A stretch of DNA of 64,000 nucleotides from Aquilaria yunnanensis. Taxonomy: Eukaryota > Streptophyta > Magnoliopsida > Malvales > Thymelaeaceae. Made by a program: the position numbers and the translations under genes. The DNA lies in NCBI GenBank assembly GCA_039654915.1, contig CM077597.1, positions 57,564,001 through 57,628,000 of the forward strand, written 5' to 3'. The notes under the pieces were generated by a model that was not told the DNA's origin, did no database searches, and was given only the letters and a program-made list of their open reading frames with translations. Positions 21,901 through 33,234 of the stretch are shown here, piece after piece (positions within the stretch are counted from its first letter, which is position 1; each line of letters opens with the position of its first letter).

Positions 21901-23782
21901 CTAAAACTTGTTTTTGGGTAGGGTAGGCTCGGAGTCAGAAGTCCTCTCTTTTCCAACCAAATAAGCATTTTTGCAAAGTTCATCTTCCCGCGGTCAAAAC
22001 AAAAGAACACTTGCGGATAACAATCAGACCTTCCCCGGGAAAGCCTAATTCAAAAAATTCGGCTCAATTCACATCTATGAGCGATGATTCCTGTATCTCT
22101 TGCTCGCTTCGATCGGACTCTGACAGCTTAGGGAAGAATGATGGGTCGCTAACAAGGCCCCTAAATGACTGCTCAGAAGGCTTACCTATTTTTTTCCTAA
22201 TCCGTCATTTGCTCGTCCCTCTCTCATGAAAGATTTTCTCTCCTCTCCCGGTGGCTTTGCCTCATGGCTATAGCTAGTTGCTAAGACGATTCCCATTCAA
22301 GCATTCTCATTCAACGGCTGCCTTCTTTTTTTTTTCAAATTCCTTTCTTACAAAAAAAAAGGAGCAGGAAGTCGAAAGAAACTCCTGAAGTCACGTCTTT
22401 CAGTACTGGGACTGAAATTGAGTACTTTCTACTTGCTCTTTGTCCAAAGCCCTCATTCCGACTTAAACAACTATAAATAGCTTTAGCATCTCTTGATAAG
22501 GAAACGTCTTTCTAGAGCTAAGGGAAAGGTTTGGAACCCTAGTAGCAGAATGGAATCAGTTTACCGGGCTGACTTCCATGCCAACACGAGTAGTTAACTC
22601 ATCACTACCTCGTAAGGGCGTTGAGAATTGTTTTTGCTATTTAAAAAAAAAATGAAAATAGCCCTTGCATAGTTTATGAATTCTGTTTAGTAGGGACCTA
22701 AAAACACAGGAATGGTTTTTCTCAGAGTCAGACCACGCCTTATGACGAAAGGGGGAGAAAGAAAGGACGGGTCACCTGCCGATCTATGATCAAACAAAAC
22801 TATACCTGAAGAATGGGATACAGATTGCACAAAAGCCATCTCTTCTCTATCAATCTACGCTCATTGATGAGACGGCGACATAGAGAAGAAAGTATACCGT
22901 TACCCCCCTTGTTACTTAAAAGTAAAGAAGGGATACAAACTTTGGTTTAGAAAAATGCTTTTGTGGGATCGAATAGAGAATGCACTTGCGGTTAAGACAG
23001 GTCCTGCATCTCCTACCTAATGCAATTGACCGACCCGGCATCTCTTTCGTTCAATAATGCCTTGGCTTCACGATGTCGGAAAAAGACACTACTTTTTTTT
23101 AATTGAAGAAGCCCAAGGGGCGAACGAGCCGTAAGAAGGATGAGCAGAGCATTCCTTCCACCGGCCTTTATAGGAGTAGGGGGCGTGGTGAGATCGGTAG
23201 ACGTCCAATTTTCAGCAGCTAGTTGCTTGGCCTTAGTCTTGGGCTGATCTCACACTTCAATCAACCCCTTCGTACTTCGATCCAATCAATCGATCGATCA
23301 AGAGGCTAATCTCTTTTTTTTAGGTCGGTAACTAAAAAGAAAGTCCTCGCTTTTTCAAGAGAAGGGCAGCGCATAGCATTAGCTTCAATTGAACAAGCTC
23401 AACCTTGAAAAGGCGGTAGGCCGAGAAGAATCGTTGAACGTTTCAACTTGGCCACTGAAGAAGGAGAAGACTGGGCGAGAGACTAGGCCAACTTACTTCT
23501 TACTGCCATGCCATGGTTTAAGCTTTAGGCTCCATAGACGGAACTATGTATTTGGGAGGGGAGGAGAGAAAGAAGGCATGCATGGAGATTCTGTCTCTCG
23601 GAGGTTCGAGAATCTATGAAAGGACATCTAAGACTAAGAAAGAATTCAAGGAAGTCCATTACTGAGAGAAGTGGTGATCTCGTCTTGCTTGCTGGGAGAA
23701 AGGAAGCTTCCGGACCACCTTTTCCGGCCGAGCGATCACTCAGCAATGAACACTAACTGAAAGCTATAGGGAATGAGTACCT

Positions 23783-23854
23783 ATCCCTTACGGGAATCGA
23801 ACCCGTGTCTTCGACATGAAAAGATGATGTCCTAACCATTGGACGAAAGGGACC
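23783..23854 (-). tRNA. trnE: tRNA-Glu (UUC), plant mitochondrial type
   Basis: 72 nt on the minus strand. The acceptor stem GTCCCTT pairs with AAGGGAT, the anticodon loop is CTTTTCA with TTC, and the T arm holds GGTTCGATTCC. It matches what I know of plant mitochondrial trnE. As a nuclear copy it is probably not expressed. Confidence 0.9.
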
Positions 23855-25452
23855 AAAAAGCCATTCTTCATATACCACAGCTCCGAGAATAAAAGTGGTT
23901 CGTTTTGTTTCTATACGCAATTTAAGATTTCGTTTGTGTTCATGTTGGCGATTTCTAATGTGAATTCGGCGGGTCATCCCCCCTTCTTACGGGTTCCCCC
24001 CAGTGACACACCAACCACGCCCCTTCCCTTTCTCTGATCATAAAGCCCCCTGATCCCTTTCTTTGTCTTTCATCTCCCCTGAACAGAATAAGTAAGGCCC
24101 CGTTCTTTCTAAAAAAAAAAAAAAAGAAAAGAGGGGCGCCCGTTTGAAGTGGCGAAGGCCTATGCTAAAGTAAGAAAGAAAGTACGTTAAGGTTACGAAG
24201 TCACTTAGTCGAACTATAAAGAAAGGGAGGAAAAGCTTACGAAGTAAGGTTAGTTGGTTAAGGAAAGCTCAGGTTATGAAATCGCTTAGCCGTTAATTAA
24301 TTCAAATTAAGTAGTAGTGAGGCCTCGGTACGGAGTTGCGTCAGCTGTAGATATAGACTAGGCTCAGGTGCGGAGCCTCCCACTGTCTGTGGACCGAGAC
24401 TACGCAAAGGTAGAACACCATAGAAACTTCGCTGAGTTTCTCATAAACCTTGATTTCGCTACGCTCAATAAGAACCCGGAATTGCGGAAATCGGTTCGTG
24501 TTCAGCTTCCAAAGTAAGTTGTCTTTGCCCAAGTGTGAACTGCAGACGACTCTCCAGTGGTTCCATTCCATTCTTTCTTACTTGACTTTTTGGTCAATCC
24601 AACCCGAATGGGAAGAAGAGGGTCAGACAAACAGCGGTCCACTTTGTACATTTTCTAAGGCAGACCAATCAGGTTTAGAAAAGGGAAGGGAACTTCTCAC
24701 CGAAGGAGGCGGGGAAGCTACCGCTTCTAGAATGCAAGCTTATCCTTTACTTTTTTTTAGAGCGTACCACTATTGAAATAATAAAAAAAGGTTGATGGAT
24801 GAAGTAATCGGAGTGAGTGACAAATGGTTACGATTGCGGAAACCGGAGAAAGTCGGGAACCGTCGGTTACCTTTTGAATCAAAGTAGCGACGAGCCGTGT
24901 ACTACGGCTACAGGGGGGGCAAAGCTTCGTAGACAGCTTCGCTTCCTCATCGCTTCTTTCTTTCTGGCCGACTAGCTTCTCAAGTGCGTGGCTTGGTAAG
25001 CGAGCTACCTTCAGCATCGGTCAAATCCCTGTCAATAATAGGCCGGAATGGTGGGGAAGGAGGCCCTCCCTACTTCAATGGAAAGGAAGGGAATCGCCGT
25101 TTCACAGCCGCTCCTCTACAACTACCTTTCGCTTAACATGATCACGAACGAAGACAGAGAATTGCGTAGATAGGAAGACGAAATGAAGCAACCTACTTGT
25201 CCTGATCGGAACGATTGAAGAAAGAAAGAAAGAGAATGGTGGCCCCTTTCTTTAATCTTAAGTAAAGTGAAGTCAAATCAATGAAGTGAACAGCCCAACC
25301 TCTTTGTTTGAAGCTTTTCTTCCCTTAATTCCAAAACACAACAATAGACTTGCAACTATAGTATAGGAAAAAGCTTCTCTTTGATAGCAGTCATAGGGGG
25401 GTTCAGAAAAGATCTGATCGTAGATAGAGACTTAAACCTGCGCGGGGGTAAG

Positions 25453-25528
25453 GGCGGATGTAGCCAAGTGGATCAAGGTAGTGGATTGTGAATCCACCAT
25501 GCGCGGGTTCAATCCCCGTCGTTCGCCC
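25453..25528 (+). tRNA. trnH: tRNA-His (GUG), chloroplast-derived type
   Basis: 76 nt including discriminator C. The acceptor GGCGGAT pairs with GTTCGCC, the anticodon stem GTGGA/TCCAC encloses TTGTGAA, and the T arm has GGTTCAATCCC. It resembles chloroplast trnH-GUG with a couple of substitutions, the usual form of trnH in many angiosperm mitochondria. Confidence 0.9.
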
Positions 25529-28300
25529 ATCAATAAATGGACCATTTGTTACGGAGACACAAGAAAAACAGTAGAAAGCATTTTTTCTGCAAGATCAAAA
25601 AGATCGAGGCTTTCAAAGGCATCCAAGCAATTGGTATCCGATTGAAAAACCATAGATTCGCGTCGCTTACTTGCTGCAAGCACAAATGGAATGGCTGATC
25701 ATTCATTGTATGAAGTTTTTAAGACCTCACTAATCAGCCTTAAACTTTTTAGTTAATAATTCATTTAATGAACCCCCGGCAAATCTGCCCTCCCCTTTTT
25801 TTACTAAACCATGGGGAGTCCCGAGGAGTTTACCGCGAAAATGGAGTTGTCGTGACGATACCTTTCTTGAAGATCGGAAAAGACTGATCTTCATCACGAG
25901 ACTGATCAGATCTGCCGTAGACACCCGAGAAAGCCCCACAAGGCAGGCTAAAAGAGTAAGAGGACAACAAGCAAAGAGTTATGCTTTCATTTCTTTGTTG
26001 AGATTGAAATAAAGGGGGTAGGTATATTGCACGCAGGCCAAGTCAAGAAAAGCACTTCCTTACTTTTCTTTCATAGTAGTCTTAATGACTAGTCATTTTT
26101 TTTAAGCCTTAATTTAAGAAAGCGGGTTTTTTCGGCACTCGGTTCCTTCGTCTTAAGTCAAGTTCAGTTTACTTTTTCGATTTGGAACTCTTAGTCGAGC
26201 TGATGGCGAGATCGATTTTTTGTTCGAGGTTAAAGAGAAAAGATAGGAACCACCGTCCAATGATGCTTTTATGAAAGTACGGTCACCGGCCTTCTCGACA
26301 CTATCGAACCTAACATCCACTTTCAATCGCTCTTTTTAGTGGGAGGAATCTTTTTCGTATCCTGGAAGAAAAAAAGTGCCCTATCTGCCTTTATTTAAGT
26401 GATGGGGGCAGTGCCAATTGTTTGTTTTCAAGTCAAGCTCCGTATCCCTATCTCTTTTTAGGTTGGCATAACAAAGAAAGAGAACAGCAGAAAGTCATTC
26501 GAGACATGTCAAATAGACAATTGATTCCTGGTGACTATAGAAAGCTTTCATCGTGTGACCACATCTATGTATGGTATGGGCGGAGGACGGGCATAGAACA
26601 GAGTTTCAAGCAGGCATTACATCGATCCAATCCTACTTATCTTGGTCTCCAAATCACATAGATAGGAACAGAGTGACAGCAAACAGAGATGAGGAGAAGG
26701 TGTCAAGTCTCACCATTTACTGAGCTGGACCAGGAACATCAATTAGAGCTCTTGTTCCCCTCTCCAACCTAGCTACAAGAAGAAAGCTTCATCAAGATCC
26801 CCCGCGGAAGAGCCGAGAGAGCCCTTCCTTGCTGCTGCCTAGCCATACTTCAGCGAGATGTTTTTCTTTCCTCGTGATTTTCACTATCCGACCTCTTTGC
26901 CTAATAAGAGCACCCCGATAAGCCCTTAAATTGAGAACTTCTGTCATCGGGAGAGATCAAACTTTCTCAATTCGTGAACCCTATCATACTTAGAAAGAAA
27001 GGTTAGTAATATATTAGTATTCATCAACTAATTGCATAGATAAAGTCGTGTATTGTATCTGACGATCGGAAGGCATGGCATCTAGCCCATACCATTCTAT
27101 GGGATATTGAGGTTCGAATCCTGTCCCCGCCTAATCACTTGAGATGCAGGGGGAGCCGGCAGCTGTGCCCTAACTCACTCCTTTGAGTCATTTTTTCCTT
27201 TTTTTTATAGAAAGCCTGTTAAAGCCATCTGATAAGTGAATGAGATACTAGAGGTCAATTCAATGCTCCAATAAGGCTTTCTTTTACGCCTTGGAATGAA
27301 GCATTATTCAAAGACAGTAGGCAAGGCACTATAAGGAAGTGAAGTAGGGTAGGCAGATATAGGCTTCTCTTGTAGGCCTCTCTCTTTCTGTGACAAAGAG
27401 GCATTCCAAGAACTTCTATGGAGGAGAAAGAAAAGAACTGGTATTAGTTGAGTTTGCTTGTTTAGTGGGCCCTTCGCTTGTTTAATTAATGCCTTCCTTC
27501 TGGGCATTTCTCCTTGTCTTTCTCATTGGCATTGGCCTAGCTCTAGAAAATGGGCATCCGCTTAAAGAATTTGCTTTAGAGCCCTTTCCCTGTCTACCAT
27601 TCCAGCTATGTGCCCATCCCTACCCCAACCACCTGCTGGATCAACTGTGCTTAAACTGGAAATGAAATATCTACTTCTACCAGCTTCAAATCTAAGCTTT
27701 ACTAAACTAATAGGGGTCGATTGATATCAAGTAGGTGTATCAGTAGCAAGACATGAAGGCAAGTCGGAAAGTCGCGCAAGTAAGAGATAGCTAGCTTTGG
27801 GCTTCCCCTAAGAGAAAGAAGGCACTTTGAAGTGCAGAAGCCAAAGAAACCTCTTTACCTAACTTTGGCTGGTATACGAGTGGGAACAAGCTCAGTTCAA
27901 AAACCATATCTGTCTGTAGATTCACAAAATCTATCTCTGTTGGGAACTGTTGATTAACCCATATTTCTGTCTTTCTTCGATACCGACATTCTAAGATGTA
28001 GAGGTGACTTCGTGATTTTTCAGCTTATTAAGGCCGAGACAGGGCCAAGCTCAATTCCATTGTTACGGGGTGGCGCGCTATGTGCTTTCCTTTGCTTCTG
28101 TCACCATGGATTTTTTTCTTTATTTGAAGTAGATTTCTTTATTTAACTAAAAAAATGAAAATGGAATGGATCCCGCACTATAACCTTATGAGTCTTTCAG
28201 TTCCTCTTACTTTTCATGTCGAGATGAAAATAGAGGGGGATTACCGTTGAGAATTCGAGATTCCAATCCAAGCTATCGAAACAACAGCAGCTGGGCAAAA

Positions 28301-28323
28301 AACCGTCTATAGCAGGGTAGACA
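28301..28323 (-). repeat. Right copy of the 23-bp inverted repeat, at the NUMT/Tat-A junction
   Basis: Exact reverse complement of 15971-15993. Its last bases (AGACA) coincide with the Tat sequence that resumes here, so the junction lies within a short microhomology. Confidence 0.9.
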
Positions 28324-28545
28324 GGCTATGGCTGAATAGCACATGACTTTTGGGCAAGAGGTGCATCTTCGGTACAGGCTTTGCCTCGAAGACACCAAAG
28401 AATAGGCCAAGGCCGAATAGCCCAGACCCTCGGGAAAAAGGTGCGACCTCGGAACAGGTTATGCTTCCCAACAAGACTCCCAACGACAACCTCGGAAAGA
28501 GATGCAAACCAAAGTCTTCACTTCGGCTTTCCAGAGGGGGGCATG
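28324..28545 (+). other. Tat-A region before the 3' LTR, with polypurine tract
   Basis: Collinear with Tat-D 57646-57868. It holds two diverged copies of a roughly 70-bp unit (GGGCAAGAGGTGCATC.. and a weaker repeat) and ends in the polypurine tract AGAGGGGGGCATG (28533-28545). In complete copies this stretch lies upstream of the promoter of the opposite-strand gene; that promoter is missing here because of the NUMT deletion. Confidence 0.8.
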
Positions 28546-30284
28546 TGATAGCCAAAGGCTATCGCCTCAATCTGGCCGAACACCCTGCCACAACAATGGC
28601 CAGAAGAACTGGCACTTCCCGGGAACAGGTGGAATCATGCACCTCGGGAGATAGCCGGAGAGCTCCGAGCCTCGGCACGCCAGTAAAACTTGAGGACTCT
28701 ATTCGCCCCCCAAGGTTGTGAACAGCGCGCCTTCAGAAAAGTGGCACCAGACATTGCTGCCCGAACATGATATCCCCGACGGCGGAACCCCCTGGAACTG
28801 GGAACCCCCGAACGGAGGGTATGCTTCCCGAAGAGGCTCTGTCCGAACTAGAGGATGACCTCGCCCAGGGACCTCGGTGATAGCCAAAGGCTATCGCCTC
28901 AATCTGGCCGAATACCCTGCCACAACAATGGCCAGAAGAACTGGCGCTTCCCGGGAATAGGTGGAATCATGCACCTCGGGAGATAGCCTAAGAGCTCCGA
29001 GCCTCGGCACGCCAGTAAAACTTGAGGACTCCATTCGCCCCCCAAGGTTGTGAACAGCGCGCCTTCCGAAAAGTGGCACCAGACATTGCTGCCCGAATAT
29101 GATATCCCCGAAGGCGGAACCCCCTGGAACTGGGAACCCCCGAACTGAGGGTAGGCTTCCCGAAGAGGCTATGTCCGAACTAGAGGACGACCTCGCCCAG
29201 GGACCTTGGGAGTACGGCAGGCGCATTTAAGGAAGCATTTAAGGAAGCCTCTGACACGTCCCACCACAGACGTAAAAAGTCGCCCTGACGCGCAGATGCC
29301 ATCAGAATCATATCATGGCCCGTCTCAGCACAAGGCTCGAGGCCATCTAGTTACCAACTATCTGTCCCCTACGCCCAGACGTTCAGGAGCATCCGACCGC
29401 ACACGTGTCATGATCTGAATGGGCTACGTATTCCTATATATACAGGAAATAAATACTTGACAGGGGGTTGGCAGGCCGGAGATACAGCTCCCACACCCTG
29501 AGAAAATACCAGGCGAGACTTTTCTGCCTTTCTCTTTGAGCTAGTGACTTTCTCCTTCTTCCGGCCACCACTGACTTGGGCGTCGGAGGCTCCCCCCCCG
29601 GAAAAACACTCCGGGGGCCTCCTAACCCTGTTTACCAGCTTTTCAGGTACTCTCCTTGGGGCGATCCACCTTCCAGGCGTTCTTCCTCCTAGAAGTCTCC
29701 TCAACAGTCATCATGACTCACAACGATGAGGCCTTAGGCCATCACTCGGGAGTACAGCAGGAGCATTTAAGGAAGCATTTAAGGAAGCCTCTGACACGTC
29801 CCACCACAAACGTAAAAAGCCGCCCTGACGCGCAGACGCCATCAGAATCACATCATGGCCCGTCTCAGCACAAGGCTCGAGGCCATCTGGTTACCAACTA
29901 TCTGTCCCCTACGCCCAGAAGTTCAGGAGCATCCGACCGCACACGTGTCATGATCTGAACGGGCTAGGTATTCCTATATATACAGGAAATAAATACTTGA
30001 CAGGAGGTTGGTTGGCCGGAGATACAGCTCCCACACTCTGAGAAAATACCAGGCGAGACTTTTCTGCCTTTCTCTTTGAGCTAGTGACTTTCTCCTTTTT
30101 CCGGCCACCACTGACTTGGGCGTCGGAGGCTCCCCCCCCGGAAAAACACTCCGGGGGCCTCCTAACCCTGTTTACCAGCTTTTTAGGTACTCTCCTTGGG
30201 GCGATCCACCTTCCAGGCGTTCTTCCTCCTAGAAGTCTCTTCAACAGTCATCATGACTCACAACGATGAGGCCCCAGGCCATCA
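28546..30284 (+). repeat. 3' LTR of Tat-A, interrupted by a same-family solo LTR
   Basis: The own LTR is 28546-28877 plus 29750-30284 (867 bp net). It starts TGATAGCC and ends CCATCA. At first sight it looks like a tandem duplication of each half, but the inner segment is a complete LTR flanked by CTCGG on both sides. A G-box-like ACACGTGTC and a TATATATA run lie upstream of the probable transcription start. The final 30-odd bases contain the family's gag ATG. Confidence 0.9.
28878..29744 (+). mobile_element. Solo LTR of the Tat family inserted in the Tat-A LTR
   Basis: 867 bp, TGATAGCC..CCATCA, with target duplication CTCGG at 28873-28877 and 29745-29749. It is in the same orientation as the host LTR and very similar to it. 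A solo LTR forms when the two LTRs of an inserted element recombine. Confidence 0.9.
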
Positions 30285-30499
30285 TGTATCACCCTTTTAG
30301 ATTGCCCATCCATCTGGGGATGATAAGTAGTACTCATGTGGATTTTGGTTCCTAGTGCTTTATGAAAACCACTCAAAAACCAAGCCGTAAATCTTGGATC
30401 ACCATCAGATACAATGGACTTTGGCATTCCACGTAATCTCACTATGTCTTGGACATACATTTGGGCTAAGTTCTCCAATGAGTTTGTGAGTTTCATAGG
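30285..30499 (-). pseudogene. Fragment of a chromovirus-type integrase
   Basis: The minus strand encodes about 70 residues of the integrase catalytic core of another Ty3/gypsy element. It includes the motif VSDGDPRF, where the second catalytic Asp lies, and HPQMDGQSKR, where the catalytic Glu of the usual GQSER motif is replaced by Lys. It is squeezed between the end of Tat-A and the start of Tat-E, so both Tat elements probably inserted into this older relic. Confidence 0.8.
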
Positions 30500-31356
30500 T
30501 GATGCCCGTCGGCATCTTCATTGTATTACTTGGTAGGCCTGAGAGGAACTTCTGGTATGGAGATGCTGGTAGATGAGACTTCCGTTATGAGATTGCCTGA
30601 AACGCTCAAAAGAACAAGGGTTAGGAGGTCCCCGGAGTGTGTTTCCGGGGGAGGAGCCTCCAATGCCCAAGTTAGTATTCGACAAGTAAAGAGTAGTGAA
30701 TGAAGAGTAAAGAGTTGAGTTCTCTTGAGAGTTCAGCCTATCCTTACCAAGGTTGTTTCCCTAAGTATTTATAGGAGGACATTAGGAGAAGTCCGTTTGA
30801 CACAGCCCGCTCAGATCATGGCACGTGTTCGGCCAGATGCGGTCCGTACCTTCAAGGATGGGGATCTCTAACCGGCCATAGGCCGTTCTAGCCAGAAGTC
30901 ATGGTCGTGGGAGGCCTGTATTTCAAGGGCGTGTGTGAGGTCTCTATGTCAGAGTCTCCTTAACCATTTTTTTTATGTTCATAAGACCCCTTCGGTGAAA
31001 GAGACCTCTTCGGGATATGAGAGCCTCTAGCCAAGGTTGCCCCAGTCATTCGGAAGGCCCATTGGCACAGAGGATCCCCTTCGAAGCAAGTTTTCCCCTG
31101 CTGAGGATGGTCAATCTACTCCTCGAGAAGTTGGTCAGGTCATCTTACCAATGATGGTAGTATACCATGTTCCCAAGCTCAGTCCTATTATTCCCCGAGG
31201 TTGATGGTGGATTACTGAGGTCAGGGGGTCAAGGACTGTGGACCCTCTTTTCCCGAGGTTGGTGCTCACATTCTTTGAGGGTGATGCTCATCTTTTTTGA
31301 GGGCGGTGCTTCATCAGAGCTTGGGAGTTTGGATGGTAATAGCCCTTTGGCTATCA
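30500..31356 (-). repeat. 3' LTR of Tat-E
   Basis: 857 bp. On the plus strand it reads TGATGCCC..GGCTATCA, the reverse complement of the family LTR. It contains CACGTG in the same relative place as the other copies. The adjacent CATG followed by eight C (31357-31368) is the polypurine tract on the minus strand. Confidence 0.85.
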
Positions 31357-32159
31357 CATGCCCCCCCCGGAAAGCTGAAGTTATATCTTTGCTTATTTGA
31401 GCAAATCATGGGAGTCTTCGTGGAAGGTGGTTGTTAATTCAGTTGTCATGACTGAATTTTTAGCCCAGGTTATCTTCTTCAAAATGAGGGAGGTTCGGCA
31501 ATCTAAGATGCCTCTCCTAACCGAGGTAGCTCCTTTGGTACTCAAGTGGCTCTCCCAATTTTTGGCCGAATTTTTGATGTTCCCGAAGTTATTCTGTCAG
31601 CACGAGGTGGATATCCCCTTTCTTTGGACCTGTGTCATTTGTCAGTGAATCGTTACGTCTTCTAATCAGAAAGACGCATTACTTTGGATAAGCTTGCCTA
31701 GGCCTCAGTGCTGTTAGGAGGCGTGCCCTCGTTTCTTGCATCGGGCTACACGTGTCATGTGGCAATTGGTGGACAGTCACGTCGGTTGTACCAATCGCGT
31801 CTCTTCGCCGTTGAGTGGCAATTATGGCGACGATTCACCTTCAAGGGGTAATTATGGCGACTATTTGCCTACCCTCTTCGGCCTATATAAACCTTCCTTT
31901 CCTTAGAGTTCTCCCTCCTTGCTTTCTTTTGCTTCCATTTTGCTCTCGTTTGCTTTCAAGCTTTCTATTTTTTTCCTGTAGTGACACAAGTGGCGGTGCG
32001 ATTTCCAGCAAGTTTTCACAACGGCGTTCATAAATCCTTACTTCGGCATGAATTTTGGTGGGGTTTCCTTCCCGAAGTCCTTCGACTTTCTTTGTTTCTA
32101 GCCTTTTCTACTTTTCCAAATTTGTCCCATTCTTCTGAAGTCATTTCCTACTCCCGAAT
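31357..32159 (+). promoter_or_regulatory. Promoter region of the Tat-E opposite-strand gene
   Basis: Between the polypurine tract and the gene's ATG there is no coding sequence. A TATATAAA box lies at 31884-31891. The block just upstream (about 31805-31880, with GGCGACGATTCACCTTCAAG) matches the same place in Tat-B and Tat-D. The spacing from TATA box to start codon, about 280 bp, fits the other copies. Confidence 0.65.
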
Positions 32160-33234
32160 ATGTCTTCTCCGACCTCACTCTTGATGGTACGGCCCATTCC
32201 CAAGAGTTGGGCTCCTCTCGACCTTCACCCGTGCTGTACCACTTTGGAAAAAATGGAGAAGTGGTCAGCTAAGTTCTATCTTCCCTCTTATGCTATGGCT
32301 AGGCTACCAATTGTAGGCCTGCTCGGTTACATGTATCATTCAAATGAGGTTACCATTTTTCGGGCCCAACTAAAGGCCAGACTTCAGTTCCCTCCCTCAA
32401 AGATGGTTTGTGAGTTCTGCAAATTTCATGGCATAGCTGTCAACCAACTTCCGCCGAATGCCTACTGTTATTTTAATGCCTTCCTCTGCATGTGTGGAAT
32501 CTTTGAGATAGAGCCCCACCTCATCATCTTCATGCAGTATTACAAACTTCACCCTATCCCGAAGGGTGGTTTCTATTTTTTGCTTCCTCGGGGTTCTGGG
32601 AATAAAAAGTACACATTCACCTTCGACATGAAGGACAGCTGGCGGGGTTGGCAAAAGAAATTTTTCTTTTTCAAGGTGGCTAAGGCATGGAAACATGTGC
32701 CGACCAGGTAGGCCTCGGGGACTCTAAATGCCGGTGTAGTTAACCCCCGAAGGCTACTAACCCCTCAGTTAGAAATGAGGTTTGACGACTTCGACAGCTG
32801 CATTCGCGCTGTCATGGACTGGGACCCCGAGGTCCCTCCTCATTCTTTATACCCTTTTCCCATCAAGTGGAACTTCATGACCGAAGAGGTTTTTCGGGAG
32901 TTAGGGGTAATTAAGGAACATAAGACAGACCTAGACATGTCAAAGCTTGCCTTAGACGGGAAAAAGGCATGAGTAGTGATGCGTCTACGGCACGAGCTCA
33001 CATATGAAGGCCTTGTTGAGAGTAAGTTATCTTCCAGATTTTGTTATATGCACTCCTCTACACTTACACTGATGTCTTTCCTTTTTCAGAGATGGGTGAT
33101 CAATCTGCTGCCTTCTACAAGCCCCTCTTCCTTGGGCAGGCTGAAAAGGGAGAGCAGCAGAGGAAGAAAGCTGGCGCGAAGAGAAAGAAGACGACTGGTG
33201 GAGGGCCATCTTCGGCGAGGAAGAAGGCCAAGGA
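32160..33234 (+). pseudogene. Tat-E opposite-strand gene: exon 1, intron 1, first part of exon 2
   Basis: Exon 1 (32160-33021) is 862 nt, that is 30 nt more than in Tat-B and Tat-D because the ATG is ten codons further upstream; otherwise it is collinear. It encodes the N-terminal domain with the motifs MVCEFCKFHGIAVNQLPPN and DSWRGWQKKFF, which resemble the plant 'putative gypsy-type transposon' family (Pfam Transposase_28; from memory, not searched). Intron 1 is 33022-33089 (68 bp, GTAAGT..TTTCAG). Exon 2 starts at AGATGGGTG and is cut at 33234 by R1. TAG at 32709-32711 and TGA at 32970-32972 break the frame. Confidence 0.75.

Larger units (their letters stand above)
15910..28323. other. 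Nuclear insertion of mitochondrial-type DNA (NUMT), about 12.4 kb
   Basis: Base composition and texture change sharply at both ends. The block is rich in short GAAAG/CTTTC runs and lacks long frames, like plant mitochondrial intergenic DNA. It contains a mitochondrial-type tRNA-Glu and a chloroplast-like tRNA-His, the latter commonly found in plant mitochondrial genomes. I recognise no intact mitochondrial protein or rRNA gene; all frames are short (126 codons or fewer) and unconvincing. Both flanks belong to the same Tat element, so this is an insertion with deletion of about 2.2 kb of target. A 23-bp inverted pair marks its ends. The first ~60 bp may be junction filler. Confidence 0.8.
1..30284 (+). 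mobile_element. Tat-A: Ty3/gypsy Tat-lineage LTR retrotransposon, 5' end outside the window
   Basis: The window opens inside gag of this element. In order it holds gag-pol (to 4538), a hairpin-repeat spacer, an opposite-strand gene, a polypurine tract (28533-28545) and a 3' LTR ending in CATCA at 30284. Three later events interrupt it: a complete Tekay-like element (5656-15505), mitochondrial-type DNA (15910-28323) with loss of about 2.2 kb of the opposite-strand gene as judged against Tat-D, and a same-family solo LTR (28878-29744). The lineage call rests on two RNase H domains in tandem and on the extra opposite-strand gene, both known for Tat elements. The target duplication cannot be checked because the left end is missing. 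Confidence 0.9.

Noticed and set aside
24810..24920. Group II intron domain V-like hairpin (GAGCCGTGTAC..)
   Set aside because: The stem is too short for domain V, and no flanking exon was recognised.
16239..26661. Short open frames in the mitochondrial-type block as genes (for example 16239-16532, 21167-21415, 24450-24776, 26422-26661)
   Set aside because: None resembles a mitochondrial protein that I recognise; lengths and composition fit chance.
27070..27140. Possible tRNA with GGTTCGAATCC in the mitochondrial-type block
   Set aside because: The T-loop consensus and a stem-loop are visible, but I could not build acceptor and D arms or name an anticodon.
15910..28323. The block as a DNA transposon because of its 23-bp inverted ends
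   Set aside because: There is no target duplication, the target lost about 2.2 kb, no transposase is present, and organelle tRNAs are inside.
28546..30284. Tandem duplication of LTR halves (A-A-B-B)
   Set aside because: The inner A-B is a complete LTR with its own 5-bp target duplication CTCGG, so a nested solo LTR explains it better.
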